Source: Gammaproteobacteria bacterium
Lineage (GTDB): Bacteria; Pseudomonadota; Gammaproteobacteria; Xanthomonadales; SZUA-36
Direction of reading: 5' to 3'
DNA length: 56,355 nucleotides
Assembly: GCA_021772935.1 (NCBI GenBank)
Contig: JAJFLA010000027.1
Span: forward strand, 1 to 56,355
The notes under the pieces were generated by a model. It saw only the letters and a list, made by a program, of their open reading frames with translations, was not told the DNA's origin and did no database searches. Positions within the stretch are counted from its first letter, which is position 1. Each line of letters opens with the position of its first letter. The position numbers and the translations under genes are program-made. This document shows positions 1 through 6,699 of the stretch, in pieces.

Positions 1-4
1 CGCC

Positions 5-247
5 GTGCAGGATGTTGCACAATCGCTTTACATTCACCCCTTCATGTTGTCTCGTTGGCGTAAACAGGTACGCGAGGGTTTGATCATGGCCAAGGGACAG
101 GAAGTTGATAAAGAAGTAGCAGCAGAGCTCAAAGAGCTGCGTAAGATGAAGAAGGACTACCTGCGTCTGCAGGAGGAGCATGACCTTTTAAAAAAAGCCA
201 TCGAGTTCACTTCCATTCGAACTCGGATATCTTCGCCTTTATCCTGA
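5..247 (+). pseudogene. IS3-family transposase OrfA, 3'-truncated fragment
   Basis: The 80-residue frame shows the C-terminal part of a helix-turn-helix (HPFMLSRWRKQVREG) followed by the leucine-zipper-like coiled coil (LRLQEEHDLLKKAIEF) typical of IS3-family OrfA, which binds the element ends and multimerises. In intact elements OrfB (DDE integrase domain) follows by -1 frameshifting; here the reading ends in unrelated residues and no OrfB follows, so the element is broken on the right. The true N-terminus probably lies left of the window. This is a remnant, not a working transposase. Confidence 0.8.
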
Positions 248-437
248 TTTCTTAATCGTAAAAGAGAAAGATACTGAAACTTTTACAATTGATCAATTAG
301 CTGAGGCAACTGGTTGGAATACTGGTACATGTAGAACTTATCCATCTAAGCGTTGGCATCAATATTTAGTGAAAGATGGAACACAATATTCTAGTTCTGG
401 AATTTCCTATTTAAGTAAAGAAGAATTCAGATGGTAG
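240..437 (+). pseudogene. Unrecognised gene remnant next to the IS3 fragment
   Basis: An open frame without a start codon runs from the IS3 junction to a TAG at 435-437 and reads YPDFLIVKEKDTETFTIDQL, then AEATGWNTGTCRTYPSKRWH. It is AT-rich and protein-like, with a possible small DNA-binding or helical segment (IDQLAEATGWNTG). I do not recognise the family. It probably lost its 5' end when the IS3 element inserted or deleted. Confidence 0.35.
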
Positions 438-489
438 CGAGCAGACTCAAAAAAAATCATTATCGGCTTGGAATTAGTCAAAAACCAGC

Positions 490-533
490 TAGAAGTCAGC
501 AGAAAGTCATGTAGAAGTCAGCAGAAAGTCATG
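490..533. repeat. Two tandem copies of a 22-bp unit
   Basis: The unit TAGAAGTCAGCAGAAAGTCA followed by TG occurs twice head to tail without mismatch (490-511 and 512-533). The rest of 438-618 holds no gene that I can support. Two copies only and no spacers, so this is a simple tandem duplication. Confidence 0.8.
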
Positions 534-618
534 TATTTTCATTTCGATTCATTTAAGTTTCGAAGAACTTGATTTACTTATACTTAGGCTCCTGTTTATC
601 TCTCATAAGGTCAAAATT

Positions 619-1389
619 ATGCACATCAGTTTTACATTTAAAAATTTAATCATTGCAACTACCGTTGTCGCAATGGTCGTCGTCGTTTTTCTCGTCCATG
701 CATTGGCTGGATTGAGTGCGCGTCCAGTGGTTTTCGCCGACCCGCCAGCGTTTGTCGAACGGTACGCAGCTGAAATGGACCATTCAGATCCGTCGTCCCC
801 ACTGAAGGAACCTGAAACGGACGGAGGACATGTTGACGAATCTGAATCTGTGAAAATGACGACGGATTTCTCCAACGAAAAAGCGTTGGTGCTCAACCTG
901 ATTCTGGATGGTGAATCGCCCGACGTGCTTCTGCGATTGTTTACCCATCCTGAGAAAGCACAACGGGTGAAAGTGGCGTTGGCTTTTGCCGCTCTGAATG
1001 TTGAGTTGAATCATGATGATGAGAGTGACTTTGGAGAAAAAAAAGACCAGTTTTTTGTAGATGTAAAGGAACACTTTCCCGACATTCAAAACGCGTTTTT
1101 TGAAGCATTGATTACGTCCGCTGAAGAAGGAACAACGACTTATATTCCGTACACATTGGCTTGGTGGATGCCGGGGCAGGAACAAAAAAATGTCGAGGTG
1201 CTTGCATGGGCGGCTAAACACCATCCGGATCCGTGGGTGCGAAGATTCTCAGTCTTTTTTGTGGTTGAATTTGGAGGGGACGAAGAACTTGCCGGTCCGC
1301 TCCTCCGGAACGGAACCCACGACCCGGCTTACAGGGTGCGTAAGGAAGTCCTGGAACAGCGGTTTAGAAGATTCATAGGGGAAAGGTGA
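619..1389 (+). CDS. Membrane-anchored hypothetical protein with HEAT-like C-terminus
   Basis: 256 residues. Residues 8-30 form one hydrophobic segment (IIATTVVAMVVVVFLVHALA), a signal anchor. Residues 30-85 are polar and low-complexity. The remainder is helical, and the C-terminal part (AWAAKHHPDPWVRRFSVFFV, then DPAYRVRKEVLEQR) resembles HEAT-like repeats, which mediate protein contacts. AAGG six bases before the ATG supports the start. Base composition is more GC-rich than the cassette genes downstream. Function unknown; I recognise no catalytic motif. It may be the last gene before, or a first cassette of, the array that follows. Confidence 0.65.
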   Translation: MHISFTFKNLIIATTVVAMVVVVFLVHALAGLSARPVVFADPPAFVERYAAEMDHSDPSSPLKEPETDGGHVDESESVKMTTDFSNEKALVLNLILDGESPDVLLRLFTHPEKAQRVKVALAFAALNVELNHDDESDFGEKKDQFFVDVKEHFPDIQNAFFEALITSAEEGTTTYIPYTLAWWMPGQEQKNVEVLAWAAKHHPDPWVRRFSVFFVVEFGGDEELAGPLLRNGTHDPAYRVRKEVLEQRFRRFIGER

Positions 1390-1447
1390 CGGAGGGAATA
1401 AAATTTAACCAACTAACTTGTAATGACTCAGATGTGACCTGACCAAA

Positions 1448-1615
1448 TTGAAAGCTGGAAATATAAGGCTTTTAGAAAAGTCATTTTCTATAAACCCTGT
1501 AAAAGTTGATTGTGGGGTATTTGTAACGGAGGATGTTTTCCACACTCATGACTCTAAAGTTATTGGTGAGTACGTAGGCTTTACAATTAGTAGGCTTGGT
1601 GGCTATGCCATTTAA
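1448..1615 (+). CDS. Small cassette ORF or truncated cassette gene (55 aa, TTG start)
   Basis: A frame open from about 1426 contains only a TTG start at 1448 and no clear ribosome binding site. It reads LKAGNIRLLEKSFSINPVKV, then DCGVFVTEDVFHTHDSKVIG and EYVGFTISRLGGYAI. Its TAA at 1613-1615 lies inside the R'' box of the adjacent attC, the usual arrangement in gene cassettes, so the 3' end is genuine. The 5' end may be deleted. Family not recognised. The bases 1390-1447 upstream hold another ATTTAAC (1403-1409) that may be a decayed attC boundary. Confidence 0.4.
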   Translation: MKAGNIRLLEKSFSINPVKVDCGVFVTEDVFHTHDSKVIGEYVGFTISRLGGYAI

Positions 1616-1707
1616 CAAGCTAATAAATAAGGACAAAAAACAGTTGGCTGTTTTCGTTCCTCAACATTTTAGCCAACAATTTTTTGCCCATTATTAGGGC
1701 GTTATGC
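1610..1707 (+). other. attC recombination site 1
   Basis: R''-like box ATTTAAC at 1610-1616 and R' box GTTATGC at 1701-1707. The arms pair: GCTAATAA with TTATTAG near the ends, and AGTTGGCT with AGCCAAC in the centre, with an A-run facing a T-run. Length 98 bp. This is the folded-strand substrate of an integron integrase, with cleavage expected in GTTATGC. Confidence 0.85.
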
Positions 1708-1724
1708 GATAGGGATGGCTGATT

Positions 1725-2639
1725 ATGCGAGTTAACTATAATCTCAGTTTTAAGTTCATGCTGTGCTGGGTTGTATTACCAGCCTATGCGCAGGCAACAA
1801 ATCACTCGGAACGTTCCGATATAAGAAATTGTTTTCAGTCCTCAAACACACTATATGCTCAATCTCCCGACGGGACGCAAATTGCTTTCGATGTAACAGG
1901 CGACGGGCCAACAATAATCCTATTACATGGAGGAGGCGGCTCACGGCAGAATTGGCACGAGGTCGGACATGTTGACGGCGCCAAGGATTCATTTCGGGTA
2001 ATAGCTATGGACATTCGTGGTCATGGGGAAAGCGATAAACCTATCGACCAAGCCTCATATACGACTGATAAACTCATGGAGGACATTTTAGCCGTCGCAG
2101 ATTCCTGCAGGGCTAAGACCTTTGTCCTGTGGGGTTTCTCATACGGTGGAAATATCTCTCGGTATCTTGCCGCACAATCTGACCGTGTGGCGGGAACAAT
2201 AATCATGGGCATACCTTTTGGCCCTGGGGCCTCCGACGAAGCTCGAACATACATTGAAAGTATGGAAGACCATTGGAGACCAATATTACGAGCACAAGAA
2301 GATAACACGCTTGACTGGGATACACTCTCCAACGAGGAACAAGTAGTTCTTAAAGAAGACAATCCGTCCTTATTTTTAGCTTGGTTAAGCGCCATTCTCG
2401 AGTGGACGGCAGTAATACCCAGTGACCTTCATTCCCCGACATTATGGTTGATCGGCTCAGAAAATGAGATCGGTGCATTGGCAAGCCTGAGTGAATATCA
2501 GGAATCATTGCCGAAATCGGCTCAGGTTCATGTTATTGAGGGATTAACACACGAACAGGAATTTACTGAGATTGACAAGGTACTTCCTGTACTGCTTGAG
2601 TTTACTCATGCTGTGTGGGGCGGACCAGCTAAGGATTGA
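1725..2639 (+). CDS. Secreted alpha/beta hydrolase (cassette gene)
   Basis: 304 residues with a signal peptide-like N-terminus (about 1-24, ending AYAQA). The hydrolase fold is clear: oxyanion strand and loop IILLHGGGGSRQNW, AMDIRGHGESDKP, nucleophile elbow GFSYGG, and late catalytic His in GLTHEQEF. The acid is probably in LWLIGSENEIG. An esterase, lipase or peptidase-like activity is expected; the substrate cannot be read. It sits between attC sites 1 and 2, starting 18 bp after the R' box. Confidence 0.85.
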   Translation: MRVNYNLSFKFMLCWVVLPAYAQATNHSERSDIRNCFQSSNTLYAQSPDGTQIAFDVTGDGPTIILLHGGGGSRQNWHEVGHVDGAKDSFRVIAMDIRGHGESDKPIDQASYTTDKLMEDILAVADSCRAKTFVLWGFSYGGNISRYLAAQSDRVAGTIIMGIPFGPGASDEARTYIESMEDHWRPILRAQEDNTLDWDTLSNEEQVVLKEDNPSLFLAWLSAILEWTAVIPSDLHSPTLWLIGSENEIGALASLSEYQESLPKSAQVHVIEGLTHEQEFTEIDKVLPVLLEFTHAVWGGPAKD

Positions 2640-2677
2640 GAGATGAATAACTTGGAGGTAATTAACGATACCGGTTC

Positions 2678-2776
2678 GCATAACAAGCGTTTAAGTACGT
2701 TCCGCCAGCAAGCTGGCTCCACCGGACGCCTAACTCAAACGCTAACTGTGTACGCGGCAACGCCTTGACGTTATAA
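2678..2776 (+). other. attC recombination site 2 (degenerate or composite)
   Basis: Begins GCATAAC (2678-2684), then AAGCGTTTAAG, a central palindrome GCCAGC-AA-GCTGGC with CACCGGACGC, and CTCAAACGC, which matches the first arm. The expected R' box there reads GCTAACT rather than GTTRRRY. A second candidate R', GTTATAA, follows at 2770-2776. Either the first R' has mutated or two sites have fused. Confidence 0.65.
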
Positions 2777-2786
2777 CGCTATAGCG
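2777..2786. promoter_or_regulatory. Palindrome, candidate toxin-antitoxin operator
   Basis: CGCTATAGCG is a perfect palindrome 28 bp before the antitoxin start and 15 bp before its ribosome binding site. Ribbon-helix-helix antitoxins autorepress through such short palindromes. Inference from position and symmetry only. Confidence 0.35.
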
Positions 2787-2813
2787 CTAAAGTTGTTTAT
2801 GGAGGAAAAGTCT

Positions 2814-3047
2814 ATGAGTGACTCATCTAAACGATCAACAGTCTATTTTGAACCTGAAGTCCACCAAGCCTTACGTTTAAAGGCGGCGTTTACCCACCGA
2901 TCAGTATCAGATCTTGTAAATGAAGCAGTTCGTAACGTGTTGCAGGAAGATCAGGAAGATCTAGAGGCCTATGATAAAAGAATAAACGAACCAACAATTA
3001 CTTATGAAGAGCTACTGAATGATCTAAAGGCTCATGGCAAGCTTTGA
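2814..3047 (+). CDS. Ribbon-helix-helix antitoxin (RelB/CopG type)
   Basis: 77 residues from the ATG at 2814, chosen because GGAGG (2801-2805) is spaced 8 bases before it; an ATG at 2799 is less likely. Residues 6-40 (STVYFEPEVHQALRLKAA and RSVSDLVNEAVRNVL) form the ribbon-helix-helix DNA-binding domain. The acidic C-terminus (EPTITYEELLNDLKAHGKL) is the toxin-neutralising tail. It overlaps the toxin start by 14 bp, the antitoxin-first order of relBE/parDE. It should neutralise the toxin and repress the operon. Stable cassette TA pairs are typical of large chromosomal integrons. Confidence 0.85.
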   Translation: MSDSSKRSTVYFEPEVHQALRLKAAFTHRSVSDLVNEAVRNVLQEDQEDLEAYDKRINEPTITYEELLNDLKAHGKL

Positions 3048-3297
3048 GGTCATATTCAAGCAGTCTGTTGCAAAGGATCTGCGTCAAATTCCAAAAAAGG
3101 ATGTCGCAAGAATCTTAAAGCGTATTGAAGCCCTGCGAGCGGAACCCCGGCCTCCTGGCGTAGAAAAACTTTCTGGTCAGGAAAAATATCGTATTCGACA
3201 GGGTGTATATCGGATTCTTTATGAGATTAAGAACAATGAGTTGATAGTTGTGGTCGTAAAGATTGGTCATCGGCGTGATGTGTATAGAATCAGTTAA
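3034..3297 (+). CDS. RelE/ParE-superfamily toxin
   Basis: 87 residues with the RelE fold pattern: FEVIFKQSVAKDLRQIPK, a helical hairpin, LSGQEKYRIRQGVYRILYEI, and the C-terminal VVVVKIGHRRDVYR. Basic residues typical of the mRNA-interferase site are present (KYRIR, YR near the end). It probably cleaves mRNA at the ribosome, though a ParE-like gyrase poison cannot be excluded. The stop TAA falls within the R'' box of the following attC. Confidence 0.88.
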   Translation: MASFEVIFKQSVAKDLRQIPKKDVARILKRIEALRAEPRPPGVEKLSGQEKYRIRQGVYRILYEIKNNELIVVVVKIGHRRDVYRIS

Positions 3298-3315
3298 CAA
3301 AGCGTTTAAGTACCG
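3292..3315 (+). other. Partial attC (left arm only)
   Basis: AGTTAAC (3292-3298) overlaps the toxin stop codon and is followed by AAAGCGTTTAAGTACCG, the same left arm as attC site 2. The centre and right arm are missing: the sequence passes directly into a truncated VOC gene. This is a deletion junction in the array. Confidence 0.6.
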
Positions 3316-3529
3316 CTTTGAAGAGGATGCTCCTTATCCGGACTTGGTGAAAACTATACCTCATGTAGCATTCGAAGTAGATGATTTAGAAGCAGTATTA
3401 GAAGGTAAGAATGTCATTATCGAACCGAATAGCCCAAGCCCCGGAGTAGTAGTTGCATTTATCGAAGATAATGGAGCGCCAATAGAATTCCTGCAAATTG
3501 ACAGAAGTATTGCAGGAGACGACGTTTAA
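3311..3529 (+). pseudogene. VOC (glyoxalase/bleomycin-resistance fold) protein, 5'-truncated
   Basis: The frame reads YRFEEDAPYPDLVKTIPHVA, then FEVDDLEAVLEGKNVIIEPN, ending APIEFLQID. This is the second half of a vicinal-oxygen-chelate protein: the metal-ligand strand PHVAFEVDDL and the final strand with the IEF glutamate. The first beta-alpha-beta-beta-beta half is absent, and upstream the frame continues into attC and toxin sequence, so the cassette lost its 5' part by deletion. Confidence 0.65.
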
Positions 3530-3542
3530 TGTATTAACAGGT

Positions 3543-3629
3543 ACATAACAAATAGTTCAAGTGCGTTCCGCCAGCAAGTTGGCTCCACCGGACACGGCTC
3601 GGTCGCGCCGCTTAACTCAGACGTTATAT
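3543..3629 (+). other. attC recombination site 3
   Basis: ACATAAC (3543-3549) to GTTATAT (3623-3629), 87 bp. Inner GCCAGCAAGTTGGC and ACACGGCTCGGTCGCGCCG pair imperfectly. The stretch GTTCCGCCAGCAAG is shared with sites 2 and 10, indicating one site family and therefore one host integron. Confidence 0.85.
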
Positions 3630-3647
3630 GCAAAATGAGAAATTGAT

Positions 3648-4184
3648 ATGCATGAAGAGATCATTAAATTTTGGTTTGAAGAAATTGAGATGTCTCAATG
3701 GTGGAAAAATGATGCTGAGTTCGATCAATTTATTTCTAAGCGATTTTCAGAAATACATAAAAAGGCTTCTCGGTGTGAGCTCTATGATTGGCGAAAAACT
3801 GCAGAAGGACGATTGGCTGAAATCATAATTTTGGACCAATTTTCCAGAAATATTTACAGAGATTCCCCGCAGTCATTTTCAAATGACTCACTTGCATTGG
3901 CTCTGTCGCAAGAAGCAATCCGTCTGGGTGCAGACAAAGAGGTGTCTTATCAAAAGCGAAGTTTTTTCTACTTGCCATTTATGCATAGCGAGTCGGTGGC
4001 AATACATGAAGTAGCGGTTGACTTGTATACGGCTCTCGATCAGGAAGAAAATTTGGAATTTGAACTGAAACACAAAGCCATCATAGTTCGTTTTGGGCGC
4101 TATCCACATAGAAACGGAGTTTTGGGGCGGGTTTCAACTGAAGAAGAAATCGCATTTTTGTCGGAGCCAGAGTCAAGTTTTTAA
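3648..4184 (+). CDS. DUF924 family protein (cassette gene)
   Basis: 178 residues, the usual length for DUF924 (PF06041). It begins with the family signature EIIKFWFEEIEMSQWWKNDAEFD and continues with AEIIILDQFSRNIYRDSP, LALALSQEAIRLGAD, FFYLPFMHSESVAIHE and FGRYPHRNGVLGR. The fold is all-helical and TPR-like; the biochemical role of the family is unknown. The ATG at 3648 is 18 bp after the R' box of attC site 3. DUF924 proteins occur widely in proteobacteria. Confidence 0.88.
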   Translation: MHEEIIKFWFEEIEMSQWWKNDAEFDQFISKRFSEIHKKASRCELYDWRKTAEGRLAEIIILDQFSRNIYRDSPQSFSNDSLALALSQEAIRLGADKEVSYQKRSFFYLPFMHSESVAIHEVAVDLYTALDQEENLEFELKHKAIIVRFGRYPHRNGVLGRVSTEEEIAFLSEPESSF

Positions 4185-4202
4185 TCGTGTTGAATGAAAA
4201 GC

Positions 4203-4278
4203 ACATAACAAGTCAATTAACTACGCGCCTTTTGGCGCCGGACGCAGCAAAACCGCGCCGGTTATTGAGGCGTTAGGC
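4203..4278 (+). other. attC recombination site 4
   Basis: ACATAAC (4203-4209) to GTTAGGC (4272-4278), 76 bp. CAATTAAC pairs with GGTTATTG, and GCGCC-TTTT-GGCGC forms the apical stem. Confidence 0.85.
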
Positions 4279-4321
4279 CCCAAAAGAGAACTTTGTAGAA
4301 GTTTATAATTCTGTTGAAAAA

Positions 4322-4962
4322 ATGATCAGTCCTAGTTCGAAGGTGTTATATTTTTTCTTTGGTGGAATTCAGGCGGGAATTGCTATGCCGCCCTTTGAAT
4401 TTTATAAAGCTTCCGGAATTATAGATGAAAGTAGAATGTTTTTAAGGGATTTTTCTCAGAGCTGGTATCACGCAGGGTTGCTAAATATAAGTTCAGATAT
4501 TGATTCGACGGCTATATATATTGAAAGTGCGATTAGTGAAAATAAACCCGAAAAAATATTTTTTGTTGGAAACTCCATGGGTGGTTACGCTGCCATGCTT
4601 TTTTCTTCTCTTATCGGCAAGGGTGAAGTAATCGCCTTTGCTCCTCAAACATTTATATGTTCAGAGCTGAGAGAAAGATACAAAGATACGGTGGTCTCGG
4701 AAAATATCTAAAACGCTCAGCCTAGCCACAACAAAAAAGGAAGCACATGATCTCAGAGAGTTGTTATTTATTAGGAATCAAAATTCCAGGATATCTATTT
4801 TCGTAGCTAGAGATAATGCTCTTGATCTTATTCATGCATCACACGTTAAGGCGTGTCCTGGAGTTAATGTTTTTGAATTTGATTCTGGGGGGGCATTCAT
4901 TGGTGCGTGAACTTCGAGATGATGGGAAGTTGGCTCAAATCATGGTTGGCGAATATGCCTGA
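4322..4962 (+). pseudogene. Alpha/beta hydrolase cassette gene broken by two frameshifts
   Basis: The first frame (4322-4711, 129 aa) carries VLYFFFGGIQAG and the nucleophile elbow VGNSMGGYAAMLFSS. Past about 4685 the homologous reading continues one frame over as WSRKISKTLSLATTKKEAHD, then LRELLFIRNQNSRISIFVAR and DNALDLIHASHVKACPGVNV. It shifts again at a run of seven G (4887-4893), after which HSLVRELRDDGKLAQIMVGEYA ends at the TGA at 4960-4962 inside the next R'' box. The reconstructed protein would have about 213 residues and end with a plausible catalytic His (GGHS). Either a recent pseudogene or two sequencing indels. Confidence 0.7.
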
Positions 4963-5015
4963 CAAGGTAAATGCACTCGGACAGCAAAAAGTGCCGCTTA
5001 ACTAAGACGTTATGC
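4957..5015 (+). other. attC recombination site 5
   Basis: GCCTGAC (4957-4963) to GTTATGC (5009-5015), 59 bp, the classical '59-base element' length. GCACT pairs with AGTGC around an A-rich loop. The R'' box differs from RYYYAAC by one base (GAC). Confidence 0.75.
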
Positions 5016-5036
5016 TGTCTATGTACTGCTTGCCAA

Positions 5037-5050
5037 TACCATATATGGTA
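5037..5050. promoter_or_regulatory. 14-bp perfect palindrome upstream of toxin-antitoxin genes
   Basis: TACCATATATGGTA is exactly self-complementary and is followed by further AT-rich half-symmetric sequence (ATACTGAATATAGTAT) up to the toxin start. Probable autoregulatory operator of the downstream XRE-type antitoxin; the bound protein is inferred. Confidence 0.5.
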
Positions 5051-5067
5051 TATATACTGAATATAGT

Positions 5068-5349
5068 ATGTGGCAGGTTTTAGAACATAAACGCCTTGAC
5101 CGACGGTGCAAATCTCTACCTCTTGAGATTCTTAAAAGATATGAGAAGTGGAAAGACATCGTTTCAATTTCTGGCCCAGCTGGTCTAAGAGCGATTCGAG
5201 GTTTTAATGACGAATCACTCAGAGGTCAATGGAAAGGATTCAGATCCTCACGTCTGGGGCAGCAATATCGAGTTATTTATAAAGTTGAGGCTGCAAACAT
5301 TTTGGTGAGAGTCGTAGATCTGACACCTCACGACTATCGGATAAAGTGA
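5068..5349 (+). CDS. RelE/HigB-superfamily toxin
   Basis: 93 residues. LRAIRGFNDESLRGQWKGFR, then SSRLGQQYRVIYKVE and ILVRVVDLTPHDYR are characteristic of HigB/RelE mRNA interferases, with the GxRSxRLxxxYRxIY core and a C-terminal HxY. The toxin precedes the antitoxin, the inverted order typical of higBA. The stop at 5349 is one base before the antitoxin ATG at 5351, so the two are co-translated. Expected to cleave mRNA when the antitoxin is lost. Confidence 0.88.
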   Translation: MWQVLEHKRLDRRCKSLPLEILKRYEKWKDIVSISGPAGLRAIRGFNDESLRGQWKGFRSSRLGQQYRVIYKVEAANILVRVVDLTPHDYRIK

Positions 5350-5350
5350 T

Positions 5351-5611
5351 ATGAGCGATTATAAAACAGCAATCAAGCGTGTTGATGTTTCAGTGGGTGA
5401 GTCCGTTCGGATTATTCGCGAGCTTCAAGGGATGAGCCAAAACAAGCTTGCAGAATCATCTGGTATTCCACAGTCTACAATTTCAGCGGTAGAAAACGAT
5501 CGCATAAATCTAGGGGTTGAACGCGCCAAAACCTTGGCTCGCGTTCTTAGGTGCCACCCGGCTGTCCTGGTGTTTCCTGGCTGGGAAGTCGAAAGTGAGC
5601 ACGCAGCTTAA
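5351..5611 (+). CDS. XRE-family antitoxin (HigA type)
   Basis: 86 residues with one HTH_XRE domain at about 14-68: SVRIIRELQGMSQNKLAESS and GIPQSTISAVENDRINLGVERAK. It should neutralise the upstream toxin and repress the operon through the palindrome at 5037-5050. The stop TAA lies in the R'' box of the next attC, so both genes form one cassette. Confidence 0.88.
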   Translation: MSDYKTAIKRVDVSVGESVRIIRELQGMSQNKLAESSGIPQSTISAVENDRINLGVERAKTLARVLRCHPAVLVFPGWEVESEHAA

Positions 5612-5640
5612 CAAGGCGTTTAAGTTTGTTCCGTAGTTCC
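5606..5640 (+). other. attC left arm (site 6), interrupted
   Basis: GCTTAAC (5606-5612) with AAGGCGTTTAAGTTTGTTCCG is a normal left arm. No matching right arm or GTTRRRY box follows; IS3-end-like sequence begins at about 5647 instead. Confidence 0.55.
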
Positions 5641-5646
5641 TACGCT

Positions 5647-5697
5647 TTAGTGGATACCCTGACCTAACAATCAGGAGTGTCTAAAATGCCAAAATAG
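5647..5697 (+). mobile_element. Possible 5'-end remnant of an IS3-family element
   Basis: TAGTGGATACCC, then TGACC-TAACAATCAGGAG and TGTCTAAAATGCCAAAATAG, resembles the left end of IS3-family elements: terminal repeat, ribosome binding site, and OrfA starting ATG-CCA-AAA. The OrfA reading stops after three codons. It sits exactly where the attC right arm is missing. Low certainty, based on remembered features of IS3 ends. Confidence 0.35.
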
Positions 5698-5710
5698 TTT
5701 GGAGCAATGA

Positions 5711-6178
5711 TTGAAGAACACAGCAAAGTTATCTGAATGTAGAAAATACCGTTACGCACTGTGGCGCACATGGAATGATTCAAAGCCTTATGTAATGTTT
5801 GTTGGGCTTAATCCATCTACAGCAGATGAAAACGTTGATGACCCAACATTGACTAGATGTATCAATTACGCGAAGTCATGGGGTTATGGAGGTGTTTGCA
5901 TGGTTAACTTATTCGCTTACCGAGCTACAGAGCCTTCAGATATGAAAGCTTCAAACGACCCAATTGGTTCTGAAAATAATAAATGGCTTAAAAAGTTAGC
6001 CAAAGAAGCAGCGTTGGTAGTCGCTGCGTGGGGCAATGATGGTTCGTATTTAGGGCGTTCAAAGCAAGTCTTAGAGATAATTCCAAACTTGAGTTGTCTC
6101 AAATTAAATAAATCTGGCGAGCCAGCACATCCACTGTATCAGGCCGCAAAACTAAAACCGGTGCCAATGGGCATTTAA
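5711..6178 (+). CDS. DUF1643 family protein (cassette gene)
   Basis: 155 residues from a TTG with GGAG at 5701-5704 as ribosome binding site. The family core is complete: RYRYALWRTW-like opening, VMFVGLNPSTADENVDDPTL, TRCINYAKSWGYGGVCMVNL, FAYRATEPSDM and VVAAWGNDG. DUF1643 (PF07799) resembles uracil-DNA-glycosylase-like folds, but its activity is not established. The stop codon is inside the attC site 7 R'' box. DUF1643 genes are repeatedly found on mobile DNA, which fits a cassette. Confidence 0.88.
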   Translation: MKNTAKLSECRKYRYALWRTWNDSKPYVMFVGLNPSTADENVDDPTLTRCINYAKSWGYGGVCMVNLFAYRATEPSDMKASNDPIGSENNKWLKKLAKEAALVVAAWGNDGSYLGRSKQVLEIIPNLSCLKLNKSGEPAHPLYQAAKLKPVPMGI

Positions 6179-6236
6179 CAAGGCGCTCAAGCGGGACAAA
6201 GTACTGTGTGCTTTGTCCCTTAGCTTGGCGTTAGGT
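6173..6236 (+). other. attC recombination site 7
   Basis: ATTTAAC (6173-6179) to GTTAGGT (6230-6236), 64 bp. The apical stem is perfect: GGGACAAAG pairs with CTTTGTCCC around TACTGTGTG; the outer arm is GCTCAAGC against TAGCTTGGC. Confidence 0.9.
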
Positions 6237-6263
6237 GAAGCCTAACCTCATCAGGAGAAATAC

Positions 6264-6617
6264 ATGAGAGTCACATTTCTAGCCCTACTACTTTGTTTGG
6301 TTTCTTTTCCCCTTTTTGGAGATGATGCATTATTCATCGAGTCCAAGATTACTGTTGGTAATTCTGCGCTGGGAGCGCCAACTTTTTCTGTAATTTCAGG
6401 CACACGAGCCAATGTTTCCGCTCAAGGCCAATATGACCTTTCACTGGTCGCAACATCACAAAAAAATGATGAGGTTTTTGTTTCAACCAACCTCACAATT
6501 GATGGCCAAACTTTGGCCCCATCATTTCTTGTAAAGCTTGGTCAGGAGTCGAGCGTAAGTATTGGTGAAACAACCCTCACCATAATGGTGCGAAGACATG
6601 CGACAGAGAATACCTGA
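6264..6617 (+). CDS. Small secreted hypothetical protein (cassette gene)
   Basis: 117 residues with a clear signal peptide (MRVTFLALLLCLVSFPLFG, cleavage near 19-21) and a beta-rich mature part with alternating hydrophobic strands (YDLSLVATSQ, FVSTNLTIDG, TTLTIMVRR). AGGAG lies 7 bases before the ATG. Probably periplasmic. No family recognised; its TGA overlaps the R'' box of attC site 8. Confidence 0.7.
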   Translation: MRVTFLALLLCLVSFPLFGDDALFIESKITVGNSALGAPTFSVISGTRANVSAQGQYDLSLVATSQKNDEVFVSTNLTIDGQTLAPSFLVKLGQESSVSIGETTLTIMVRRHATENT

Positions 6618-6689
6618 CAAATCGTTCCAGTGCGTTCGCTTCGCTCACCGGACGCGGCTCCGCCGCGCCGCTTAGTTCAAACGTTATAA
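6612..6689 (+). other. attC recombination site 8
   Basis: ACCTGAC (6612-6618) to GTTATAA (6683-6689), 78 bp. GCGTTCGCTTCGC and CGGACGCGGCTCCGCCGCG give nested stems; the ends pair through CGTTCCAG and TAGTTCAAACG imperfectly. Confidence 0.85.
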
Positions 6690-6699
6690 GGACTAATTC

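Noticed and set aside
490-533. Possible CRISPR or iteron array
   Set aside because: Only two tandem 22-bp copies with no spacer and no replication or cas gene nearby.
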